From assembly GCA_035527455.1 (NCBI GenBank), contig DATLAN010000200.1:1-12778 (forward strand): 12,778 nucleotides of DNA, read 5' to 3'. The notes below the pieces were generated by a model. That model had not been told where the DNA came from, did not search any database, and worked only from the letters and a program-made list of their open reading frames with translations. Within the stretch, counting starts at the first letter, position 1, and each line of letters opens with the position of its first letter. Position numbers and translations under genes: made by a program. The DNA comes from DATLAN01 sp035527455. GTDB lineage: Bacteria; Planctomycetota; Planctomycetia; Pirellulales; Thermoguttaceae. Shown piece after piece: positions 1 to 4,925 of this stretch.

Positions 1-141
1 TGCGGCGGATGGTTGCACGCTGGCAGATTCCCCCGGCGGTGACGCTGGGCGGCCGCAGCGTGTGGTTCGCCGGGCGCGTGTTGGCACACATCGAGGCGGC
101 GGCCGAACGTGCGGCAAAGGGAGCCGAACGCGACGCGCGAA
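1..141. repeat. Terminal direct repeat, left copy (circular overlap)
   Basis: Bases 1-141 are identical to 12638-12778. An exact end-to-end repeat of this length is what a k-mer assembler leaves when it walks round a closed circle, and the gene reading across the junction stays open and in frame. The unit should be counted once, giving a circle of about 12,637 bp. A linear genome with true terminal redundancy is the alternative. Confidence 0.93.
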
Positions 142-164
142 GATTCCGGGAAAATTTCACTTGA
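1..164 (+). CDS. Excisionase-like HTH protein, C-terminal part (continues from 12418)
   Basis: This is the 3' end of the gene that starts at 12418; the circle is cut inside it. Bases 1-141 duplicate 12638-12778, so only 142-164 add new sequence, encoding the last residues FRENFT before the TGA at 162-164. Codons begin at position 3, which matches the frame of the other copy exactly. The full protein is about 127 residues; see the entry at 12418 for its domains. The stop codon lies inside the -35 hexamer of the next promoter, so this gene ends exactly where control of the regulator-integrase pair begins. Confidence 0.8.
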   Translation, partial: RRMVARWQIPPAVTLGGRSVWFAGRVLAHIEAAAERAAKGAERDARRFRENFT

Positions 165-189
165 CTTTGTGTCGAGCATGATGTATAAT
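161..189 (+). promoter_or_regulatory. Sigma70-type promoter for the RHH regulator and integrase
   Basis: TTGACT at 161-166 and a perfect TATAAT at 184-189 are separated by 17 nt. The -35 contains the stop codon of the upstream excisionase-like gene. The predicted start near 196 gives a very short leader, with the GAGG ribosome site (197-200) almost at the 5' end of the RNA. Confidence 0.85.
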
Positions 190-205
190 TCCCCGTGAGG
201 TGATG

Positions 206-400
206 ATGAGCACGAAACGAAAACCGAAAGCGAAGATGGGGCGGCCTCCGTTGCCGCCGGGCACACAGAAGGCTATCAGGCTGGGCGTGCGGGCAACGAA
301 GGCCGAACGCAAAATGCTCGAGGCCGAAGCGAAGAAACAGGGCTGCACCATCAGCGACTTGCTGATGCGGCCGTGGCGCGAGGGCCGGAAAGGACGGTAA
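206..400 (+). CDS. Small ribbon-helix-helix regulator
   Basis: This is a 64-residue basic protein. After a lysine/arginine-rich head and GRPPLPPG, the segment AIRLGVRAT reads as the DNA-contacting beta strand, followed by two helices (KAERKMLEAEAKKQG and TISDLLMR). This is the Arc/CopG/MetJ-type fold, which binds operators as a dimer. ATG 206 is preferred over GTG 200 and ATG 203 because GAGG at 197-200 sits 5 nt upstream. The gene lies directly behind a strong promoter and 2 bases before the integrase start, so it probably controls its own promoter and integrase expression. Assignment rests on fold pattern only; the target is unknown, and an accessory role in the integration complex is possible. 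Confidence 0.72.
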   Translation: MSTKRKPKAKMGRPPLPPGTQKAIRLGVRATKAERKMLEAEAKKQGCTISDLLMRPWREGRKGR

Positions 401-402
401 CA

Positions 403-1983
403 ATGGCGTTCATCTTTCAGACACACGATCGGAATGGCAAGGCTCACGAGAAGTGGAAGTACCGCATTGTCGATTGGAACGGCAGGCGGAAAACCGCAAC
501 CGGCAGCACGTCGGAACCGGAGACGCGAAAAATGGCGCTGCAGGCCGAAGCCCGCGTTGCCAGGATCCATGCCGGGCTTGAGGCGCCGCCCACATCTGCC
601 AACAGACACCGGCACCGGCCGTTCGATGAAGTGAAGGATGAATACCTTGCGTGGGGCAAGGCCCAGGGCGGCCGGGGCGGGAGGACGTGGAGCGCTCAGC
701 ACGCCGACAAGCGCGAGCGTTCGCTGAAATGGTGGAAACAGCGGCTCGGGCTGGACGTGCTGATTGACCTTGAGGGCATTCTCCCACGGGCTGAGGAAGC
801 ACTGCGCGAGCTGCAGGCGTCAAACCACGCCGGCAAGACGCTGCAGAACACCGCCGAAGCGCTCAAGAGCTTCTGTCGATGGTGTGTGGCACGTGGCTTT
901 CTGGCAGTCGATCCGCTCAAAGGGCTTGCACCATTCAGCACTGAACCGAAGACGATCCGCCGAGCGCTGACGCTGACCGAGATCAGGGCATTGCTTGAAG
1001 CGGCACCGGAGCATCGTCGGCTTGTCTACGAGGTCGCATTCTGCAGCGGCTTGCGGAAGAATGAACTGCGGTCGCTGTCGGTGGACGATCTGGACGTCGA
1101 TGGCGGAGGCCTTCGCCTTCACGCCGAATGGACCAAGAACCGCAAGACGGGTTTCCAGCCGTTGCCCGTGGCACTGATCCAACGGCTGCAGGCGTTCGCG
1201 GCAACGGGCACCGCGGCAAAGCTCTACAGCACATTTCTCAAGCGACGCGATGCGACGCTCGAAGTGCCAGTAAGCCCGATGCTCTACGTGCCAAGCCATG
1301 CGGCCAGGGACTTTGACGAGGACTGCAAGGCGGCCAAGATCAAGAAGAACGCGCCGGGCGGTAAGGTGGACTTCCACAGTTGCCGGGTCGCCTACGTATC
1401 GATCGTGTTGGAAAGCGGAGCGGGAGTGAAGGAAGCCCAAAGCCTTGCCAGGCACGGCACCCCTACGTTGACGCTCAACACCTACGGACGCGCCCGCGAG
1501 TCGCGTCTTGCCGAGCTTGCTGAGGCCGTTGGGAATGCCGTCTTGACGGCTGAACCGGACGCCGAGAGCACAGCCACAGCACAAAAGGTTGCAGTCGGCG
1601 CCGAAAGTTATGATCCTGCAAGGAGTTACGTGGTGGAGGATAGGGGATTCGAACCTAAATCCTCTGCCAGTTCGGCAAAGTCGGACATAAGACAGAGCGA
1701 GCCGAATTCCTGCCACTGGACGCCGGAGTCGAGCCAGCAACAAGGGAATGTCGAAAAAGAGCATGCTGAACCTACGTCATGCGCTGCCGATTCTCCGCTG
1801 TCTTCCGGCAAGCCGCAGAGCACAACCAGAGCACAACAAGAACTCTCAGAGCACAACCAGAGCACAATTTCGGGGAGCTTGCCGGTTGACCTGCAACTTG
1901 TCGTGGGGGCATGGGAGCGGCTGCCCGACGTGGTGCGGGCTGCTATCGTGGGGATGGTCAAGGGCACGGTGAAGGGGCGGTAG
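403..1983 (+). CDS. int: Tyrosine recombinase (integrase) containing its own attP
   Basis: The 526-residue protein has an N-terminal arm-binding region, a SAM-like core-binding domain (about 75-185) and a catalytic domain (about 190-375). Visible catalytic residues are Arg218 (SGLRKNEL), Lys245 (WTKNRK), His325 and Arg328 (FHSCR), His351 (ARHGTP) and nucleophile Tyr361 (NTYGR). ATG 403 is chosen because AGGA at 391-394 is 8 nt upstream; a GTG at 373 lies inside the RHH gene and has no such support. The enzyme should integrate and excise the circle. The family usually ends soon after the Tyr, whereas this protein continues about 165 residues with low-complexity Ser/Gln/Glu sequence. That tail is translated through a tRNA-derived attP core (residues about 410-418) and arm-like repeats, so integration would replace everything after about residue 410 while leaving all catalytic residues intact. 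Confidence 0.95.
   Translation: MAFIFQTHDRNGKAHEKWKYRIVDWNGRRKTATGSTSEPETRKMALQAEARVARIHAGLEAPPTSANRHRHRPFDEVKDEYLAWGKAQGGRGGRTWSAQHADKRERSLKWWKQRLGLDVLIDLEGILPRAEEALRELQASNHAGKTLQNTAEALKSFCRWCVARGFLAVDPLKGLAPFSTEPKTIRRALTLTEIRALLEAAPEHRRLVYEVAFCSGLRKNELRSLSVDDLDVDGGGLRLHAEWTKNRKTGFQPLPVALIQRLQAFAATGTAAKLYSTFLKRRDATLEVPVSPMLYVPSHAARDFDEDCKAAKIKKNAPGGKVDFHSCRVAYVSIVLESGAGVKEAQSLARHGTPTLTLNTYGRARESRLAELAEAVGNAVLTAEPDAESTATAQKVAVGAESYDPARSYVVEDRGFEPKSSASSAKSDIRQSEPNSCHWTPESSQQQGNVEKEHAEPTSCAADSPLSSGKPQSTTRAQQELSEHNQSTISGSLPVDLQLVVGAWERLPDVVRAAIVGMVKGTVKGR
1564..1584 (+). repeat. Candidate integrase arm sites, left side of attP
   Basis: Two imperfect copies of the decamer CAGAGCACAA start at 1564 (GAGAGCACAG, two mismatches) and 1575 (CACAGCACAA, one mismatch), 11 nt apart. 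The 11-nt pitch equals that of the perfect pairs at 1816-1867 on the other side of the attP core. This suggests paired integrase or accessory-protein binding sites. Confidence 0.45.
1631..1656 (-). other. Putative attP core: tRNA 3' end (T-loop to CCA)
   Basis: Read on the minus strand, this segment runs from AGGTTCGAATCCCC through ATCCTCC and A to CCA, i.e. the T-loop, 3' acceptor strand, discriminator base and CCA of a tRNA. The rest of an intact tRNA is not there: the 5' half of the T-stem pairs poorly, and no matching 5' acceptor (GGAGGAT) is seen. Mobile elements that integrate into tRNA genes carry exactly such a 3' fragment as attP. It lies inside the integrase reading frame, 145 bases downstream of the catalytic Tyr codon, and encodes VVEDRGFEP, a peptide typical of reading antisense through a tRNA. 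The host tRNA should have acceptor strands GGAGGAT/ATCCTCC. Confidence 0.8.
1816..1867 (+). repeat. Candidate integrase arm sites, right side of attP (four CAGAGCACAA)
   Basis: Four perfect copies of CAGAGCACAA start at 1816, 1827, 1847 and 1858, forming two pairs with an 11-nt pitch; the 21-nt paired unit recurs after 31 nt. Neither 11 nor 31 is a multiple of three, so the repeats encode different residues each time and are better explained by DNA function than by protein function. Their position beside the attP core fits P' arm sites. Confidence 0.65.
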
Positions 1984-2166
1984 AACACTGCCAGTGATTT
2001 CGGCGCTGTGGGCTTCCCAACCCGGCTGTGTGGCCTTGCACCACCGGGGACAGGGGCGGCACTCAGGGGTATCCGGTGGGCGGCGGATGATGCGCTTGCG
2101 GGCAGCGGAACAGGCGCCGACAGCGACCGACAGTATAGCCGGGATGACCCACCGGCGGTGAACACT

Positions 2167-2191
2167 CGGGGAGCGGCCCTTGCGCTCCCCG
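2167..2191 (+). repeat. GC-rich 9-bp hairpin
   Basis: CGGGGAGCG (2167-2175) pairs perfectly with CGCTCCCCG (2183-2191) across a 7-nt loop. No U-tract follows, so an intrinsic terminator is not supported. It could be part of a structured RNA or a protein-binding dyad downstream of int. Confidence 0.5.
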
Positions 2192-2320
2192 GCTCTGCTT
2201 CGTCGGCTGAAACGTCAAGGGAGAGGGGCGACGATGGGATAGACGGGGCGCTTCCGGGCAGAATCGGCACCGGCTCCCAGGTGGACGCGAGCGGGAGTGC
2301 CGACGCAGGGGGAAGCACCG

Positions 2321-2482
2321 ATGGTGCGGACAAAGAGCAGGGAACATCGTCTTCGGGAGGGGGACGCGGCCGATTTCCGCATGCGGGGCAGGACTATGAG
2401 ATTCGTAGGCCTGGATCGGCAGGGCATGGTATTGTATAGTGCTGGCGGAAGGCACCGGGAAGTTGGCAGCAGGTGGACATGA
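2321..2482 (+). CDS. Possible small protein, 53 aa, unknown
   Basis: ATG 2321 is preceded by a purine-rich GGGGGAAG about 5 nt upstream. The product is basic, begins MVRTKSREHRLREGD and contains a beta-hairpin-like stretch (MRFVGLDRQGMVLYSAG) before ending GSRWT. I recognise no family. It is the most protein-like frame in a kilobase otherwise free of genes, but codon choice is not strongly biased and overlapping frames are also open, so it may be chance. Confidence 0.22.
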   Translation: MVRTKSREHRLREGDAADFRMRGRTMRFVGLDRQGMVLYSAGGRHREVGSRWT

Positions 2483-2629
2483 CCGGGGCGGCATCGGCTC
2501 CAAGGGGTGCGCACCGAACCCGCAGAACTTCATCGGCATCGGGCATGCTACTTATACGCGGTTCTTCCGGGGGATAACGTGAGGGAATGTTACGGAAAAG
2601 TGTGATTCCATCGTGAATGCAGAGCGCAG

Positions 2630-2659
2630 AACCGCGTGTAATAAACGTTATACGCGGTT
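2630..2659 (+). repeat. Imperfect 12-bp inverted repeat (AACCGCGT..ACGCGGTT)
   Basis: AACCGCGTGTAA (2630-2641) and TTATACGCGGTT (2648-2659) form a dyad with one mismatch and a 6-nt centre; the right arm is repeated directly at 2552-2563. Three copies of one dodecamer within about 110 bp of gene-free DNA suggest a protein-binding array, possibly replication iterons, a partition site or an operator. Confidence 0.55.
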
Positions 2660-2960
2660 TGTGTCGGGGGGGTGAAGGGACGTGGAAAGCGGCAGTGAAG
2701 GCGGGTGAAACCGGGGGGACGTGCGGCATAATCGCAAGGATTCGCGCGGGCGGACGGGCAGGGGCGGGAAGCGTTGGACGACATCGCGGATCCCTGTTCG
2801 GCCTTTCCCTTCTCTAGCTCGACCCCTGTGGAAAATATTACAAAATTAGCGTCTGGGGAGTAAAAAAGGTCATTTTAGAGGGTATTTGTGGTCAAAAGAG
2901 GGGGAAAAGGGTGTAGAAAGTGGGCCAAAGTGGGGGATTCGGTGAATAAGTGGGAATTTA
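2660..2960. other. Gene-free, partly AT-rich segment upstream of the ParB-like/sigma promoter
   Basis: No convincing ORF is present. From about 2825 the sequence turns AT-rich against a GC-rich background, with A/G-rich runs (TAAAAAAGG, CAAAAGAGGGGG, AAAAGGG). TGTGGAAAA at 2827-2835 differs by one base from the complement of a consensus DnaA box (TGTGGATAA). The segment could unwind easily, and it ends in the phased AAAGTGGG repeats. It may be a second replication locus or an upstream promoter region. Confidence 0.4.
2917..2954 (+). repeat. Helically phased AAAGTGGG repeats
   Basis: AAAGTGGG occurs at 2917-2924 and 2927-2934 and TAAGTGGG at 2947-2954, spaced 10 and 20 nt, so all three face the same side of the helix. 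They end 7 nt before a strong -35 hexamer at 2962. Binding by an activator, repressor or replication initiator is likely; which one is unknown. Confidence 0.5.
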
Positions 2961-2961
2961 C

Positions 2962-2990
2962 TTGACTGCCGTACGCATGTGTGCTAGGAT
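2962..2990 (+). promoter_or_regulatory. Extended -10 promoter for the ParB-like fragment and sigma factor
   Basis: TTGACT (2962-2967), a 17-nt spacer and TAGGAT (2985-2990) with an upstream TGC extended -10 element. The predicted start is near 2997. The flank ACTTGACT is shared with the promoter at 161. The phased AAAGTGGG repeats lie directly upstream. Confidence 0.75.
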
Positions 2991-3046
2991 GGCGGCGCTT
3001 GTCGCGTCACCACGGCCTTCCTACAGCGTTCCGAGAAGGACTTGCG

Positions 3047-3298
3047 TTGAAGCTGGAGCCGATGGAAAAGGAGGCGGCAAAGGAGCGGCAAGCTGAACAA
3101 GCGCGACGAAATCAACCACAGGCTTCAGAAGGTGGCAAGTTGCCACCTTTAGAAAAGGCCAAAACCCGCGACAAGGTTGCCGCAGCCGTGGGTATGAAAC
3201 CCCGGACTTATGAGATACCCCCCGCGCACCCCCCGATTATGGTCCAGGAGCAGAGCGCCTCGCCAAGCACACGGCGGCGCCTCTCGCGTACGTTCTGA
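3047..3298 (+). CDS. Short ParB-like fragment
   Basis: This is an 83-residue product if started at TTG 3047, which has AAGGA (3036-3040) 6 nt upstream; ATG 3062 is the alternative start, with a weaker site. The core LEPMEKEAAKERQ, then KLPPLEKAKTRDKVAAAVGMKPRTYE, is the pattern seen in the middle of ParB-related proteins and ParB-linked methyltransferases, where an HTH-like helix (RDKVAAAVGMKPRTYE) is normally followed by a long helical continuation. Here homology stops right after TYE and a proline-rich tail (IPPAHPP) ends the frame. No ParB nuclease/CTPase domain precedes it. It is therefore either a decayed remnant or a reduced DNA-binding protein. It shares a promoter with the sigma gene, which starts 24 nt downstream. 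Confidence 0.5.
   Translation: MKLEPMEKEAAKERQAEQARRNQPQASEGGKLPPLEKAKTRDKVAAAVGMKPRTYEIPPAHPPIMVQEQSASPSTRRRLSRTF
3129..3149. repeat. 10-bp perfect palindrome around GGTGGCAAGTTGCCACC
   Basis: Arms at 3129-3138 and 3140-3149 are fully complementary around a single central G. The palindrome lies inside the ParB-like frame, where it encodes EGGKLPP. A 21-base perfect dyad within a coding region that resembles a partition protein may be a parS-like or operator site; codon constraint alone is the alternative. Confidence 0.5.
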
Positions 3299-3322
3299 GA
3301 AGGCAGCAGGAGGTCACCCCGA

Positions 3323-4024
3323 ATGCAGCGACTCGACGAAGCCTATCTCCAAGATATCCGCAGCATCGCACCGCTGACGGTCGACGAGGAACGCGAACTC
3401 AGCGACCGACTTGCCGCCGGCGAGGACACCGCCGCCCGGAACCGGTTGGCCGAAGGGGGCTTGCGGCTTGCGGCGCAAATCGCGCTTCGATTGCTCCGGG
3501 GCTGGCCCGGGTTCGACCTCGACGGTGCCGTCGGAGCGGGCAGCGTCGCCCTGATCGGCGCCGCCGGGCGGTTCGATGTTCGAAAGGGCTGCCGGTTCAC
3601 CACCTACGCGAGCAAATGGGTTGAACCCGCTATTCAGCGGGAAATGCACCGGCGGATGCTTCCCGCGATCAGCCTTGATTCCCCCGACGCCGACGAGGCG
3701 TTCAACGATTCAGAACCCAGGCCGGGTAAAGCGTACGCCGACCGTGACCTTGTCGACGTGCTACTTGCTCAGCTCGACGACGATGAGCAGACCATCGTCA
3801 TCTTGATGTTCGGTATCGACAGCGACGAGGGCGGACTGTCGTACGCGGCCATCGGCCGGCGGTTGCACTTGTCGCGCGAAGCGGTGAGGCTGATAGCGGC
3901 GGCAGCGCTCGACAGGCTTCGGCGACTCGCCGTTCAGCAGGACGGACGGCACGTCTACCATCCGATACCGGCACCGGCCGCGGCACGTCCGGCGACTGAA
4001 ACACTGGCAGCAGTTTCCGCTTGA
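3323..4024 (+). CDS. Sigma70-family RNA polymerase sigma factor
   Basis: The 233-residue protein would direct RNA polymerase to chosen promoters. Residues 7-30 (YLQDIRSIAPLTVDEERELSDRL) match region 1.2. Residues 36-110 are region 2, including AAGRFDVRKGCRFTTYASKWV, the counterpart of the RFDxxxGxxFSTYA core of regions 2.3-2.4. Region 3 is essentially absent. Residues 145-203 are region 4 with the helix-turn-helix LSYAAIGRRLHLSREAVRLI. A tail of about 30 residues rich in Ala and Pro follows. The start has an excellent AGGAGGT (3308-3314) 8 nt upstream. Primary sigma factors are longer and carry region 3, so this is an alternative, element-borne factor. It may steer transcription to the element's own promoters; their near-consensus look leaves open that the host factor reads them too. 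Confidence 0.9.
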   Translation: MQRLDEAYLQDIRSIAPLTVDEERELSDRLAAGEDTAARNRLAEGGLRLAAQIALRLLRGWPGFDLDGAVGAGSVALIGAAGRFDVRKGCRFTTYASKWVEPAIQREMHRRMLPAISLDSPDADEAFNDSEPRPGKAYADRDLVDVLLAQLDDDEQTIVILMFGIDSDEGGLSYAAIGRRLHLSREAVRLIAAAALDRLRRLAVQQDGRHVYHPIPAPAAARPATETLAAVSA

Positions 4025-4070
4025 CATTCCCACTCCCGCCCGATATGATCATGATCATGCGCAGGCGGGA
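4021..4070 (+). promoter_or_regulatory. Consensus promoter with nested palindromic operator
   Basis: TTGACA (4021-4026), a 17-nt spacer and TATGAT (4044-4049); the -35 contains the sigma gene's stop codon. The perfect 14-bp palindrome ATGATCATGATCAT (4045-4058) covers the -10 and start point, and a second dyad, TCCCGCC (4034-4040) with GGCGGGA (4064-4070), shares the same centre. The nested symmetry over the -10 strongly suggests a repressor site. The palindrome carries two GATC methylation sites. Confidence 0.8.
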
Positions 4071-4192
4071 ATCTTCACCATCGCACCACCCCTGCCAAAC
4101 CCGCCGCGCATTCACTTCACCACAAGCTCGGGCGCTCATGGGCGATGGAGCTTCACGGGCGCGGGCTTCACACGGGCGAAAGGAGAACCGCC

Positions 4193-4771
4193 ATGAACAA
4201 GCTGTTGCTCGTTGGGTTGGTTGTCGTACTGTCGTTGAATGCATCCTCAGTGGATAGCGCTGACCAAGGCCAGGCACCGGTGCAAGGCGACACCGAAGAG
4301 GCGCCCAAGACCGCAGAGGAACTTGAGCAGGAGGCCGTTCTTCTCCGGGCGGAGCGCGATCTTCTCAAGACCACGGTCGACCGGCTACGCGCGGAACTGA
4401 AAGACGTGAAGGACGCCACGGGTGCCACCGAGAAGGAAAAGCAGGCACGGCGCGCTGCGGCGCTCATGGCGGAGAAGGTGACGAAGTATGAGAACAAAGC
4501 GATCGGGACCGCAATACATGCAGCGGATGCGGTTGCCAAGGCAGATGCGACTGCGGACGTGTGGAAACAGCGTGCGTACGGGGCGTGGGACATCGCGAAG
4601 GAGCGAGGCGTGGTGATAAATAACCTGCTCGGGCAAATCACAGTGCTTGAGGCACGTGTCGATGTAAGCGAGGAAATCGTGGAGCAACTCAAGGGCATTC
4701 GGAGAGCGGCGGGGAGAACGGCGGGCAGTTTGGACCGGATAGCTCGCGAGCTTCATTATCTGAATTGGTAG
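4193..4771 (+). CDS. Secreted coiled-coil protein, function unknown
   Basis: ATG 4193 has AGGAG (4181-4185) 7 nt upstream; an ATG at 4145 is in frame, but starting at 4193 gives a textbook signal peptide. The 192-residue product begins MNKLLLVGLVVVLSLNASSVDSA, with a basic n-region, a hydrophobic core and a likely cleavage near SVDSA. The mature part is charged and helical, with a coiled coil at about 40-110 (EELEQEAVLLRAERDLL onward), an alanine-rich middle and a second helical region to the C-terminus. No lipobox, second membrane segment or catalytic motif is visible. It has its own promoter with an operator and an untranslated leader of roughly 135 nt, and is followed by a separate promoter. 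An export product on an otherwise DNA-focused element suggests an envelope, entry-exclusion or host-interaction role, but that is a guess. Confidence 0.78.
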   Translation: MNKLLLVGLVVVLSLNASSVDSADQGQAPVQGDTEEAPKTAEELEQEAVLLRAERDLLKTTVDRLRAELKDVKDATGATEKEKQARRAAALMAEKVTKYENKAIGTAIHAADAVAKADATADVWKQRAYGAWDIAKERGVVINNLLGQITVLEARVDVSEEIVEQLKGIRRAAGRTAGSLDRIARELHYLNW

Positions 4772-4778
4772 CTTCGCA

Positions 4779-4816
4779 CCCCATACTGATGCATTGGGGC
4801 AAGAAAGCCCTTGATT
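4779..4816 (+). terminator. Weak candidate terminator after the secreted protein gene
   Basis: Two short stems follow the stop codon: CCCCA/TGGGG (4779-4783/4795-4799) and GGGC/GCCC (4797-4800/4807-4810), the latter followed by TTGATTT. The stems are short and the U-tract is broken. The second stem abuts the next promoter's -35, so this is tentative. Confidence 0.25.
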
Positions 4817-4839
4817 TCCCGGCGCCGACGTGCTATGAT
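4811..4839 (+). promoter_or_regulatory. Extended -10 promoter of a candidate small RNA
   Basis: TTGATT (4811-4816), a 17-nt spacer and TATGAT (4834-4839) preceded by TGC. The GTGC just before the -10 is shared with the promoters at 2962 and 6037. An intrinsic terminator lies only about 50 nt beyond the predicted start (~4846). GGTGTTC (4840-4846), immediately after the -10, is inverted at 4866-4872, which may form an operator at the start site. Confidence 0.7.
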
Positions 4840-4845
4840 GGTGTT

Positions 4846-4925
4846 CACTGGAACGCAAGGGCGCCGAACACCTCGTAAGACTTGATTCAGCACGCTCGAC
4901 CTTGCGGCCGGGCGTGTTTTGTTTT
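4846..4925 (+). ncRNA. Candidate ~80-nt small RNA or attenuated leader
   Basis: The segment between the extended -10 promoter and a U-tract terminator has no ORF and would give an RNA of about 80 nt. GAACACC (4866-4872) can pair with GGTGTTC (4840-4846) only if transcription starts slightly early; the 3' hairpin is the terminator. It may be a trans-acting or antisense regulatory RNA, or a leader controlling the winged-helix gene at 5100. I recognise no RNA family. Confidence 0.42.
4891..4925 (+). terminator. Rho-independent terminator
   Basis: CACGCTCG (4891-4898) pairs with CGGGCGTG (4909-4916) over 8 bp, including one G-T pair, across a 10-nt loop, followed by TTTTGTTTT (4917-4925). This is a clear intrinsic terminator on the + strand. 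Confidence 0.8.

Larger units (their letters stand above)
1984..2629. other. Stretch without a convincing gene; several hairpins
   Basis: No reading frame here has convincing protein character on either strand, apart from one weak small ORF (2321-2482). Structure that can be seen: CACTG/CAGTG around 1986-1996; an 8-bp pairing CCGGTGGG (2073-2080) with CCCACCGG (2148-2155); a 9-bp GC-rich stem 2167-2175/2183-2191 with loop GCCCTTG and no following T-run; and one copy of TTATACGCGGTT at 2552-2563. The stretch could hold a structured RNA or part of a replication or partition region. Confidence 0.4.

Noticed and set aside
1631..1700. Functional tRNA gene on the minus strand
   Set aside because: T-stem pairing is incomplete, the 5' acceptor strand is absent, and the anticodon arm lacks its 3' half; only an attachment-site fragment is supported.
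820..1764. Long minus-strand ORF opposite the integrase (314 aa)
   Set aside because: It mirrors int codons in GC-rich DNA, shows no family motif and has no plausible ribosome site; the + strand has all tyrosine-recombinase catalytic residues.
1626..2333. Minus-strand ORF of 235 aa behind int
   Set aside because: Ser/Ala/Pro low-complexity translation, no ribosome site or motif; it spans the attP region and hairpins, so it is likely a GC-driven open frame.
2008..2439. Plus-strand ORF of 143 aa downstream of int
   Set aside because: Gly/Ser/Asp low-complexity product starting at GTG without a ribosome site, and it overlaps several inverted repeats; not supported as a gene.
2617..2817. Plus-strand ORF of 66 aa
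   Set aside because: Gly/Arg-rich without recognisable features, and it covers the dyad at 2630-2659; judged a chance frame.
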